Assembly: GCA_016185065.1 (NCBI GenBank)
Contig: JACPOL010000002.1
Location: 1-60,465, forward strand
Reading direction: 5' to 3'
Source of the DNA: Chlamydiales bacterium
GTDB taxonomy: Bacteria; Chlamydiota; Chlamydiia; Chlamydiales; Rhabdochlamydiaceae
Length of the DNA: 60,465 nt
Each line of letters starts with the position of its first letter. Positions within the stretch are counted from its first letter, which is position 1. The position numbers and the translations under genes were made by a program. Shown here piece by piece: positions 18,664 to 26,909 of this stretch. The notes under the pieces are model-generated. The model made no database searches. It was not told where the DNA came from and was given only the letters and a program-made list of their open reading frames with translations.

Positions 18664-18887
18664 TATTTAAAAATAATTTTACTTCTGAGAGGCGCTCGGA
18701 GAAGAAATGGACACAAACATCCATTTTCCCGGGCGGGTCTTCTTTTTTAAACATATGTATAACACAAAGTATTAATTATAAATTGTTTATAGTTAGAAAA
18801 AGGAGGGAAAGTAGAAATTCGCTGTAGGCTTTCCTTCAGACCTGTTATAGTGGTCGGAAGTATCAAAAAATTAAGGAAAGTCTATCT
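18664..18887. other. Gap upstream of desaturase with short hairpins and probable promoter
   Basis: 18693-18714 (GCGCTCGGAGAAGAAATGGAC) matches the reverse complement of 30601-30620, so a fragment of the GTGGAC hairpin family lies here; it folds as GAAATGG-n9-CCATTTTC and is followed by T-rich sequence, a plausible terminator for an upstream-reading gene. The remainder (18745-18880) is AT-rich and should hold the desaturase promoter; I cannot place -35/-10 boxes with confidence. Confidence 0.5.
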
Positions 18888-20027
18888 ATGAAGTCAAAAA
18901 GATATGATTGGGGTGTGATTGTATTTATCGTCGGTTATCATCTTGCACTGTTAATTGGTCTGCCTATCTACTTTATAAACCACTCTCCCTCTTGGGGACT
19001 CTGCGTTACAGCGGGCGTTCTCATGTACATATCCGGCATGAGCGTGACTGCGGGCTATCACAGGCTCTACTCCCACCAGACCTATAAGATCAATCCAGTT
19101 GTGGAAGCGGTTCTCCTCTTTTTTGCAACCGTTGCAACGCAGGGTAGCGCGCTCAAGTGGGCAGCAGACCACCGCAAGCACCACGCATTCGTCGATACAG
19201 ACCGCGATCCCTATTCGATCAAAAAAGGGTTTATGTACGCTCACGTGCTCTGGCTCTTTCATAAAGCCGACCCGATCGATCCCAAGATCATCGCCGACCT
19301 GAGCAAGAACCGCCTGCTGGCGTTCCAGCATAAGTATTATGGTCTGCTCATGATGCTGTGCAATGCTCTCGTATTCCTCTTTTTCGGTTACCTTTTTAAT
19401 GACTACCTCAGCGCCTTTGTTTTCATCTGGGGCGTTCGCATGCTTGTGCTTCACCACTTCACCTGGTTTATTAACTCTCTTGCCCACACCTGGGGAAGTC
19501 AGAAGTTTAGCCAGGAGCACTCAGCAGTGGATAACTACCTGATGTCGATCTTCACTTTCGGCGAAGGCTACCACAACTACCACCATACGTTTGCTAGTGA
19601 CTACCGCAATGGGGTGCGCTGGTTCCACTTCGATCCAACGAAGTGGCTGATCTGGACCCTTTCTAAGTTTAAACTCGCACACAACTTAAGAAGAATTAGC
19701 GGTATTCGCATCCAAGAAGCCATTATCAGCGAACAGAAGAGCGATCTAATCGAACAGGTAAAACAGTACCTTTCGACAAACCGCGCAATCGCAGAAGAGA
19801 AGATAGAAAAGCTCACAGCCGATCTGCTTGCGAAATTCGCGAGCTTCACTCAGCTTAAAGAACAGTATAAAGAGTATAAAAAAGAGCGCACAAAAGATAA
19901 AGATTCTCTGAAGCAGCTGAACCGAGAGATAAAAACTCTGAAAAAGACTCTACAAGCTGACTGGCAGGATTGGAAACGCTTTTGCAGAGATATTAGCACT
20001 TACTGTATGAACTTGGAACAGAACTAA
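18888..20027 (+). CDS. Acyl-CoA/acyl-lipid delta-9 fatty acid desaturase
   Basis: 379 residues. The three histidine boxes of membrane di-iron desaturases are intact: HRLYSH (58-63), HRKHH (95-99) and HNYHH (229-233), with four hydrophobic spans between. This is the delta-9 (stearoyl-CoA type) arrangement, which introduces a double bond into saturated acyl chains using oxygen. Unlike typical bacterial members, the protein carries about 100 extra C-terminal residues (about 275-375) that are strongly charged and coiled-coil-like (KEQYKEYKKERTKDKDSL). Oxygen-dependent desaturation would tune membrane fluidity or remodel host lipids. Gene start ATG follows AAGGAAAG. Confidence 0.92.
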   Translation: MKSKRYDWGVIVFIVGYHLALLIGLPIYFINHSPSWGLCVTAGVLMYISGMSVTAGYHRLYSHQTYKINPVVEAVLLFFATVATQGSALKWAADHRKHHAFVDTDRDPYSIKKGFMYAHVLWLFHKADPIDPKIIADLSKNRLLAFQHKYYGLLMMLCNALVFLFFGYLFNDYLSAFVFIWGVRMLVLHHFTWFINSLAHTWGSQKFSQEHSAVDNYLMSIFTFGEGYHNYHHTFASDYRNGVRWFHFDPTKWLIWTLSKFKLAHNLRRISGIRIQEAIISEQKSDLIEQVKQYLSTNRAIAEEKIEKLTADLLAKFASFTQLKEQYKEYKKERTKDKDSLKQLNREIKTLKKTLQADWQDWKRFCRDISTYCMNLEQN

Positions 20028-20050
20028 CAGTCTCCAACAAGTGGTGTTTC

Positions 20051-20782
20051 TTGTTCTCCAAGGTCTTCAGTTTTCTACTCGTATTAGGGGCGCTATGCGC
20101 CCTTTTTTCAGCTGCGTTTTTTTCGCAGGTCTACCACTGGGATGCGATCTGGGCGTATAGACAGGTCTTTCTGAATGGCTGGTATACGACGATCGGCCTT
20201 GCACTGGCGAGCTTGGTTTTAAGTCTGATTATTGGCGTAGTGGCAAGCCTGATGCGCCAGTCGAAACTCCTTCCGCTCCGCTACCTCTCTCAAATCTATA
20301 TCGAAATCATCCGGGGAACGCCGCTTCTTGTGCAGCTTCTCTTCTTTTTTTATGTAGTTGCAGCTTCCGCGCACATTCAAAACCGCTACCTTGTCGGCGT
20401 GCTCACTCTCTCGATTTTCAGTGGGGCCTATATCGCCGAGATTTTAAGAGCTGGCATTGAAAATACGCGCAAGACTCTACTTGAATCGGCCTACTCGATC
20501 GGCCTGACAAAGCCGCAGACCTACCGTTTTGTGATCTTCCCAATCGCCTTTAGGCAGATTCTACCGCCACTTGCAGGGCAGTTCGCATCGATCATCAAGG
20601 ACTCTTCTCTTCTCTCTATCCTTGGCATCAGCGAGTTCACCTATGCTGCGCAGCAGATCAGCAGCGCGACCTTCAGCACGCTTGAGTGCTACTTTCCGCT
20701 TGCGGTCGGATACCTGATTTTGACTCTGCCCATTTCGCTTTTTAGTCGTTATCTCGAGAGGCGCACAAAACATGAAGCTTAA
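20051..20782 (+). CDS. Polar amino acid ABC transporter permease (GlnP/HisM-like)
   Basis: 243 residues from a TTG start (no ATG fits; Shine-Dalgarno weak). Multiple membrane spans and the permease signature around EILRAGIENTRKTLLESAYSIGLTKPQ (EAA loop contacting the ATPase), plus IEIIRGTPLLVQLLFFFY, characteristic of the PAAT family. It forms the membrane channel of the transporter encoded with the next two genes; the ATPase gene begins 11 bp before its stop codon, so translation is coupled. Substrate probably arginine, glutamine or a similar polar amino acid. Confidence 0.9.
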   Translation: MFSKVFSFLLVLGALCALFSAAFFSQVYHWDAIWAYRQVFLNGWYTTIGLALASLVLSLIIGVVASLMRQSKLLPLRYLSQIYIEIIRGTPLLVQLLFFFYVVAASAHIQNRYLVGVLTLSIFSGAYIAEILRAGIENTRKTLLESAYSIGLTKPQTYRFVIFPIAFRQILPPLAGQFASIIKDSSLLSILGISEFTYAAQQISSATFSTLECYFPLAVGYLILTLPISLFSRYLERRTKHEA

Positions 20783-21503
20783 GATTACAGACCTGAGTAA
20801 GAAGGTGGGCTCGCATGCTCTCCTCCATAAGGTCTCTGTTGATCTGGATTTTGGCGTACTCGGAATCATCGGTCCCTCGGGTGGAGGAAAGTCTACATTT
20901 TTAAGGCTGATTGCAGGTCTTGTTGAACCGACAAGCGGGGAGATCCTGCTCAATCAAAAGAGGATCCCTTTCGAAAATAACCAGGAGTTGATTAACCACC
21001 GTAGATCTCTGGGAGTGGTCTTTCAATCTTGGAATCTTTTTCCTCACCTTTCTGCGTTGGATAACATCGTGCTTCCTCTGCATGAGGTGCATGGAAATAC
21101 ACGTGAAGAGGCGGTAGAAAAAGGAGAGGCGCTGCTTAAGCGTTTTGGACTAGAGGCGGATGCGCATAAAAAACCGCATGAGCTCTCTGGCGGGCAGTGT
21201 CAGCGCGTTGCCATCATTCGCGCCGTAGCAAATAAACCCTTTCTACTCCTGCTCGATGAACCGACCTCTGCTCTAGACCCTTTGATGACATCAGAGGTAC
21301 TCGATCTTATCGTTGAACTAAAGAAAGAGGGGATCTCTTTCCTTCTCGTTAGTCACCATATTAATTTTTTGATGAAGGTGGCAGACTCTCTCATCTTTAT
21401 CGACAGGGGACTTCTCATCGAGAGTGGTTCTACAAAAGAGCTTCTCTCTCATCCAAAAGAGCCGCAGGTTGCGGATTATCTGTCGAAAGTGCTTAAGTAT
21501 TAA
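20772..21503 (+). CDS. Polar amino acid ABC transporter ATP-binding protein (GlnQ-like)
   Basis: 243 residues. Walker A GPSGGGKST, Q-loop in VFQSWNLFPHLSALDNI, signature LSGGQCQRVAI, Walker B LLLLDEPTSALD, and the H-loop in LLVSHHINFL. The sequence follows the PAAT subfamily (HLSALDNIVLPL). It powers import through the permease encoded immediately upstream. The gene overlaps that permease gene by 11 bp and lies 2 bp before the binding-protein gene, giving a compact three-gene operon. Confidence 0.93.
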   Translation: MKLKITDLSKKVGSHALLHKVSVDLDFGVLGIIGPSGGGKSTFLRLIAGLVEPTSGEILLNQKRIPFENNQELINHRRSLGVVFQSWNLFPHLSALDNIVLPLHEVHGNTREEAVEKGEALLKRFGLEADAHKKPHELSGGQCQRVAIIRAVANKPFLLLLDEPTSALDPLMTSEVLDLIVELKKEGISFLLVSHHINFLMKVADSLIFIDRGLLIESGSTKELLSHPKEPQVADYLSKVLKY

Positions 21504-21505
21504 TT

Positions 21506-22453
21506 ATGAACAGGTTTAGACCTCTTTCGAAACTCCATTTACTCGTTAAAATTGGCCTTTTCGGCATCTTTGACACAAAATTTTTCGACCATGTGTTTAC
21601 ACATGCTCTCAAAATTTTGCGGCAAATCTGCACAAAAAACCTCAATTTTTCCGAGCAAAGCGAATTTCGAAAGAGGTCTATTCTCGCCCTCCTTCTCTTT
21701 GCAGCTTCGTGTCTGCATGCTCAAGAGAATCCTCCGCTGCGCGTGGGGATGGAGCTCTCCTACTACCCTTTTGAATCCGTTGATGACCAGGGCAAGCCCT
21801 GGGGAGTGAGTGTCGATTTAGCAAAAGCTCTTGGCGCCTATTTAGGCCGAGAAGTGGAGATAGTCGGTACCCCATTTGTAGGTCTTATTTTTGCGCTTAA
21901 ATCGAAGAAGATCGACCTTATCATCTCGTCGATGTCGGTTACGCCCGAAAGAGAGAAAGCTATCGGGTTTTCGAGTCCCTATCTCGAGACGGGTCTATGT
22001 GCGCTTATCAGTAAGAAGACAGCGGCAAGTTCCATTGATGGGCTGGATCTCACAGGCAATAAGATCGCGGTTAAGATGGGGACGACTGGCGAGGTATTTG
22101 CACGCAAATATTTTAAACAGGCTCAGGTGATCGCACTCGATCGAGAGTCGAGCTGTGTTTTAGAGGTTGTGCAAGCTAAATGCAACGCCTTCCTGTATGA
22201 TCAGTTTTCGATCTTAGCCGAGTGGCAGAAATACCCTGAAGCTACGAAAGCCAATTTAAACCCCTTTGTCAAAGAGTACTGGGCGATGGGAATGCGTCTT
22301 GAAGATACCCAGCTCAAAGCACAAGCGAACTCTTTTTTAAAAGAGTTTAAAGAGAGTGGCGGCTTCCAGAAGCTCGCCGACAAGTTTTTTAAGGAGCAGC
22401 AGAAGCTCTTTGCAGAGCAGGGTGTTCCGTTTGTTTTTGATATCAAAGGATAG
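21506..22453 (+). CDS. Polar amino acid-binding protein with MITE inserted in its signal peptide region
   Basis: 315 residues as read from ATG 21506. Residues 5-58 are encoded by the 160-bp element (plus duplicated TA) and are unrelated to transport proteins. Removing them joins MNRF to ILALLLFAASCLHA, a textbook signal peptide, followed by the SBP_bac_3 fold: LRVGMELSYYPFESVDDQGKPWGVSVDLAKAL, TPEREKAIGFSSPY and KMGTTGEVFARKYF. The family is ArtJ/GlnH-like. As it stands, export would need either tolerance of a 58-residue n-region or internal initiation. The frame is unbroken because the insertion is 162 bp. Downstream it is followed after 4 bp by the exporter gene. Confidence 0.88.
   Translation: MNRFRPLSKLHLLVKIGLFGIFDTKFFDHVFTHALKILRQICTKNLNFSEQSEFRKRSILALLLFAASCLHAQENPPLRVGMELSYYPFESVDDQGKPWGVSVDLAKALGAYLGREVEIVGTPFVGLIFALKSKKIDLIISSMSVTPEREKAIGFSSPYLETGLCALISKKTAASSIDGLDLTGNKIAVKMGTTGEVFARKYFKQAQVIALDRESSCVLEVVQAKCNAFLYDQFSILAEWQKYPEATKANLNPFVKEYWAMGMRLEDTQLKAQANSFLKEFKESGGFQKLADKFFKEQQKLFAEQGVPFVFDIKG
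21519..21678 (-). mobile_element. 160-bp palindromic MITE-like element, copy B (in frame inside a gene)
   Basis: Perfect terminal inverted repeats GACCTCTTTCGAAA, flanked on both sides by TA (21517-21518 and 21679-21680). It is in opposite orientation to copies A and C. It is translated in the reading frame of the amino acid-binding protein without a stop codon, beginning RPLSK and ending EFRKR because the terminal repeats encode those residues. Element plus one TA is 162 bp, exactly 54 codons. Confidence 0.93.
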
Positions 22454-22457
22454 GTTC

Positions 22458-24233
22458 ATGCAAAAGAAGCTCTCCTCGTTTATCTGGCACTTCGTCCGCT
22501 TGCAAAAGTGGACATTTTTAAGCATCGGCCTCGTCTCGCTATGCTGGTCTTTTGACAACGTCCTCTGGCCCTACCTGTTGAAGGTAGTCATCGATATCTT
22601 CACTAAGTATGAGGTCGAAAGAGCCGCAGCCTGGGCTGCACTTGCAACACCAGCTCTCTATGGATTGCTTCTCTGGGCAGGAATCGAGATGGGATTTCGT
22701 GCGCAGGGCTTCATGCTCATGCGGGCGATCCCCAAACTTGAAGCTGACATCCGCATGGAGATGTTCGACCATATCCAGTACCACTCACCCAAATATTTCA
22801 ATGAGCACTTTGCGGGGAGTCTTGCCAATAAGATCACCGACATGACCACGCAGGTGACGCTTGTGATGCAGCAGCTGCTCACGCTCTTCTTCCCAGCTCT
22901 TCTCGGCTGTCTGCTCGGCATTATCTTCTTTGCGCGTGTTAATCTTCTCTTTGCTGGTATTCTCGCCTGCTGGATCGTGATACACTTCACGATCTGCTTC
23001 CTCTTCTCTCGCAGATGTGGAAAATTCGAGCATGTCCATGGTGAGGTGCGCAGCGAGCTTCTGGGCAAGATCGTCGATAGTTTGACCAACAACTTCGCTG
23101 TTAATCTCTTCTACCGCTTTAAATTTGAGAAGGCGCGTATTCAGACGCTTCAGACAAAAGAGCAGCAGAAGAATGTTCTTTCGAAGAAGCAGGTGGAGCT
23201 GATGCGCATCTGCATGGGAGCTGTCGCATTTACCGTGGGCGGAGTTCTAACTAACGGCTTGATGATCTATCTCTGGCTTCAAGGGAAGCTCACAACGGGA
23301 GAGGTCATCCAGATCTTCAATACGACATGGAACGTGCTGATGGTCATGTGGATCACCGGCATGGAGCTTCCAGGACTCTTTCAATCCCTTGGAATTGCAA
23401 AGCAGGCGCTCAGCGTCATGAAGGATCCAAAGGATGTGCTCGACCATCCAGATGCGAAGCCTCTTCTGGTTACAAAGGGGGAGATCGTCTTTGCCAACGT
23501 CTCATTCCACTACGGAAAGAGGAGTCTCTTTCGTAATAAAGATGTGCATATCAAGGGGGGAGAGAAGGTGGGGCTCGTCGGCTTCTCCGGAGCAGGAAAG
23601 TCGACCTTTGTCAACCTCATCTTGCGCTTCTACGCCGTAGAGACGGGTAAGATTCTGGTCGATGGGCAGGAGATCTCGAAGGTTACGCTTGAGTCTCTTC
23701 GCAGCCAGATCTCGCTGATCCCGCAAGATCCTCTCCTCTTCCACCGCTCGCTTGAGGAGAACATTCGCTTTGGGCGGATCGATGCTACAAAAGAAGAGGT
23801 CGTGGAAGCCGCACGACTTGCGCACTGTGATGAGTTTATCAAGAGACTCTCCGATGGATATGACACGCAGGTAGGGGAGAGGGGAACGAAGCTCTCCGGG
23901 GGAGAGCGCCAGCGCATAGCGATCGCAAGAGCGATGCTGGCTAAAGCCCCGATCATCCTTCTCGACGAGGCGACCTCCGCGCTGGATTCTGTCACAGAGA
24001 CCTACATTCAAGAGAGCCTTGAAAAACTGATGCAAGGACGCACGACAATCGTGATCGCGCACCGCCTCTCGACGCTTGCTAAGATGGATAGGATCCTCGT
24101 CTTTGACCAGGGAAAAATTGTAGAAGAGGGAACTCACCGCAAGCTCCTAGCAAAAGGAGGCCACTATGCCAAGATGTGGCAGAAGCAGGCCGGAGGCTTC
24201 CTTCCCGATGTAGTCCCCGGAAAAGAGGAGTAG
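22458..24233 (+). CDS. MsbA-like ABC exporter (fused membrane and ATPase domains)
   Basis: 591 residues from ATG 22458. An N-terminal six-helix ABC transmembrane domain (about 15-330) precedes an ATPase with Walker A GFSGAGKST, the Q-loop ISLIPQDPLLFHRSLEENIRFG, signature LSGGERQRIAIARAML, Walker B IILLDEATSALD and the H-loop VIAHRLSTL. The layout is that of type IV exporters (MsbA, multidrug or peptide exporters); the cargo cannot be read. It starts 4 bp after the binding-protein stop with the sequence GGATAGGTTCATG, which recurs at other starts in this window. An upstream in-frame extension to 22356 overlaps the binding-protein gene and is not credible. Confidence 0.92.
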   Translation: MQKKLSSFIWHFVRLQKWTFLSIGLVSLCWSFDNVLWPYLLKVVIDIFTKYEVERAAAWAALATPALYGLLLWAGIEMGFRAQGFMLMRAIPKLEADIRMEMFDHIQYHSPKYFNEHFAGSLANKITDMTTQVTLVMQQLLTLFFPALLGCLLGIIFFARVNLLFAGILACWIVIHFTICFLFSRRCGKFEHVHGEVRSELLGKIVDSLTNNFAVNLFYRFKFEKARIQTLQTKEQQKNVLSKKQVELMRICMGAVAFTVGGVLTNGLMIYLWLQGKLTTGEVIQIFNTTWNVLMVMWITGMELPGLFQSLGIAKQALSVMKDPKDVLDHPDAKPLLVTKGEIVFANVSFHYGKRSLFRNKDVHIKGGEKVGLVGFSGAGKSTFVNLILRFYAVETGKILVDGQEISKVTLESLRSQISLIPQDPLLFHRSLEENIRFGRIDATKEEVVEAARLAHCDEFIKRLSDGYDTQVGERGTKLSGGERQRIAIARAMLAKAPIILLDEATSALDSVTETYIQESLEKLMQGRTTIVIAHRLSTLAKMDRILVFDQGKIVEEGTHRKLLAKGGHYAKMWQKQAGGFLPDVVPGKEE

Positions 24234-24244
24234 AGAGGTCTCTT

Positions 24245-25435
24245 ATGAAGCAGCAGAAGTATCCGCATCCTTCCTGGATAGAGATCGATCTCACTCAATT
24301 TAGAAAGAATGTGATGGTCATGCGTCGTCACATCGGAGAGGCTCTTTTCTGCCTGCCTGTGAAGGCGAATGCGTATGGCCACGGCCTCTGTGAGATGGGA
24401 AGGGCAGCAGAAGAGGCGGGTCTTGACTATCTTGGCGTTGCCCACCTGCAAGAGGGGGTCGATCTGCGGAGAGCAGGAGTGAAGCTTCCGATTCTAGTGC
24501 TCGGCGCGATCCACGAAGATCAGATTCTCGATCTCATCGAGTTTAACCTCGAATTTACGATCAGTTCCAAATTCAAAGCCGATCTCGTCGCAGAAAAGTG
24601 CAAGGCCAAGGGGCTAAAGTGCAAGGTGCATCTCGAAGTAGACACCGGCATGCAGCGGACTGGAGTCCGCACAGGGACTGCGATCGATCTTTTCGAGCAT
24701 CTAAAAAAACTAGAATGCTTTGAACTGGTCGGCATCTACTCGCACATAGCAACAGCCGAAAAGCCGCAGGATCCCTTTGCTTTAAAGCAGATCGAGGCCT
24801 TCACCACTCTTTTGCGACACCCCGTATTCCAGGGGGTGCCGCTCATCCGCCACCTCGCAAACTCTGGAGCGACAGCAAACTATCCTGCATCGCACCTGGA
24901 TATGGTTAGACCTTCGCTCATCACCTTCGGCTATCTTCCCGAAGACGCGGCTGAAAACTTAAAAGAGATCCTCCCTTGCTTATCGCTTAAGTCGAAGGTC
25001 TCCTACTTTAAAGTTGTAGAGGCAGGTGAGGGGGTGAGCTATGGACGCTCCTACATCACTCCAAAGCGCACGCGCATCGTCACCATCCCCATTGGATATG
25101 GAGATGGGTATAGACGTTGCCTATCGAATCGTGGATCGGTGCTGATACGAGGAGAGAGGTTCCCGATCGTAGGCACGATCTGCATGGACCAGCTCATGGT
25201 AGATGTGGGGGATAAAGAGGTCCGCGTCGGCGACGAGGTTGTTCTAATCGGAAAACAAAAAAGCCAAGAGATCAGCCTCATGGAGATCTCCCGGCTCTGT
25301 GACACTATTCCCTATGAGATTCTCTGCCTTTTCAATGACAGGATTCCCCGGATCTATCTCCAAACGGGCTTATCAGGTGTTTGCACGAATACCGCGCGCT
25401 TACCCGGTTCAATAGGCCCTGGCTTATTGTTGTAA
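24245..25435 (+). CDS. alr: Alanine racemase
   Basis: 396 residues from ATG 24245 (GAGAGG 6 nt ahead). The PLP lysine lies in PVKANAYGHG, with EVDTGMQRTGVR, HLANSGAT, the catalytic Tyr region GEGVSYGRSY and CMDQLMVDVGD in family order. It interconverts L- and D-alanine for peptidoglycan. Classical Chlamydiaceae are thought to lack alr and use GlyA, so its presence marks a fuller cell-wall pathway. The last about 25 residues extend past the usual C-terminus and overlap the convergent IucA/IucC-like gene by 82 bp, suggesting loss of an earlier stop codon. Confidence 0.94.
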   Translation: MKQQKYPHPSWIEIDLTQFRKNVMVMRRHIGEALFCLPVKANAYGHGLCEMGRAAEEAGLDYLGVAHLQEGVDLRRAGVKLPILVLGAIHEDQILDLIEFNLEFTISSKFKADLVAEKCKAKGLKCKVHLEVDTGMQRTGVRTGTAIDLFEHLKKLECFELVGIYSHIATAEKPQDPFALKQIEAFTTLLRHPVFQGVPLIRHLANSGATANYPASHLDMVRPSLITFGYLPEDAAENLKEILPCLSLKSKVSYFKVVEAGEGVSYGRSYITPKRTRIVTIPIGYGDGYRRCLSNRGSVLIRGERFPIVGTICMDQLMVDVGDKEVRVGDEVVLIGKQKSQEISLMEISRLCDTIPYEILCLFNDRIPRIYLQTGLSGVCTNTARLPGSIGPGLLL

Positions 25436-26790
25436 GTCTCATCTTTTGGAAAGTGTAGATCGGCTTCAGGCAGGATCTGACGGATGTACGTGCGGCATTT
25501 TGCCTGGAGTCTTTCCACCGGAATTCCATACTCTTCTTCACATACCTTGGCGATGCGTCCGAAGGGAGTTCCCATCTCATGATCATAGACCAAGCTCATG
25601 ATCACTTTAGTTTTGGGGGAGTCAGCAGTTCCTTCATCCTCAAAGAGTTTGAAGGGATTCATGCCATCTGTAGAGATTCCATTCATTTCAAGACCTTTGC
25701 GTCTCATAAAGGTATCAAAGTCTCTAAAAACAGCTCGTCCAGGAACCCCATCCTTATCGATCTCAAAGCTTACATTCTGACCGTGTGCTTCAATGATGGC
25801 ACCTGTTTTTAAGTAGATCTCGACCCATCCGCGGATGATTGGATAGTAGATGCTCTCAAGAACAAATGTTTCTGGATCATGATCTGACGCTTCAATGAGA
25901 TTAATAAGAGTAGCGCGGGCTTCTGGGTTTCTGGTGTCTTTAGAATAGAGGCCAAAAAGAGGAAGCATAGAGTGCTTCTCTTGGATAAATGGACGAGGGA
26001 TCATTTCGCGAACAAGGAAGCCGATCGAGTCTTTTTGATGGCCGTAAGAAGCTCCGAAAGACTCATGCAAAAAGGCAAATTTTGGATTTTTTACGAGATC
26101 GCTGCATCCAGAGATCGCTTTAGAGACAGCGATACTGTGATCAATTCTTGTTTTATCTAAACCTCGAACAGCTCTTGTGATGCGTAAAGGCCCAAGGCTG
26201 GTTTTAAGGCAGTGAGCAGGAGCATCTTCTTCGAGAACGAATACTGTGCGTGTAGATGCTGTAGGCGCCACTTGAACAGAAGATTTCGGATGCTTAGTGA
26301 TCTCAGCCATCTTTGGAATGCTCATATCTCCACAGAGCTGAGGAAAGATAGGAAGATGAACTTCCCCTCTTTTTAGATATTTTGTAATCACGCTAAGGTC
26401 GGCATCTGGTGCGAGCACGATACTGCAGAGGTCAGAAGGGATTTTGTAGGTAGGTAGTTCATAACAAGGGAGGGGGCTGCCTGGTCTGTACGCGGAATCT
26501 ACTTCGGTGTATGTCGCCAGAGGATTATTTGGACGTGGTGCGACCCCGTTTGCATAACGTTCGAAATAGAGCCAGTTAGTAAGGTGAGCCGCGCGGTTTT
26601 GAACCGATTGGGATTGATTAGATGAGAAGATAGGCTGCCGGCTAGCTGGCTTAGACTGTCCGCTGTTTCTGCTTTTTCCAATCTGTATCGATGTGTACTT
26701 TGTCTTCTGGTTACGTGCCAGAGGAGTTCTTTGGCTTAAAACTATGCCGGCGCCCCTTGCTGCTGGTCTTCTGCATGCTGATAATGACAT
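25354..26790 (-). CDS. IucA/IucC-like (NIS siderophore synthetase-related) protein
   Basis: 478 residues. After an Arg/Ser/Gln-rich first 75 residues, the protein shows features of the IucA/IucC superfamily: the ATP-site-like TASTRTVFVLEEDAPAHCLKTSL with LRITRAVRGL, and in the second half GWVEIYLKTGAIIEAHGQNV followed by GRAVFRDFDTFMRR, equivalent to the EAHxQN and RDxxG blocks. NIS synthetases join citrate or related acids to amines or alcohols to make siderophores. No other siderophore genes are nearby, and it may have another ligase role. Its 3' end overlaps alr. Homology is judged from motifs only. Promoter region 26791-26909 is AT-rich. Confidence 0.68.
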   Translation of the reverse strand: MSLSACRRPAARGAGIVLSQRTPLARNQKTKYTSIQIGKSRNSGQSKPASRQPIFSSNQSQSVQNRAAHLTNWLYFERYANGVAPRPNNPLATYTEVDSAYRPGSPLPCYELPTYKIPSDLCSIVLAPDADLSVITKYLKRGEVHLPIFPQLCGDMSIPKMAEITKHPKSSVQVAPTASTRTVFVLEEDAPAHCLKTSLGPLRITRAVRGLDKTRIDHSIAVSKAISGCSDLVKNPKFAFLHESFGASYGHQKDSIGFLVREMIPRPFIQEKHSMLPLFGLYSKDTRNPEARATLINLIEASDHDPETFVLESIYYPIIRGWVEIYLKTGAIIEAHGQNVSFEIDKDGVPGRAVFRDFDTFMRRKGLEMNGISTDGMNPFKLFEDEGTADSPKTKVIMSLVYDHEMGTPFGRIAKVCEEEYGIPVERLQAKCRTYIRQILPEADLHFPKDETYNNKPGPIEPGKRAVFVQTPDKPVWR

Positions 26791-26909
26791 AAAGCATCCT
26801 TTTTTATAATTAAAAAACTTTTAATGTATTTTATATTAATTCTTTATTAATATCAATTTTAAAATTGATTTAATATATATAATTATGCAAATTACTTGTT
26901 ATTAATAAG

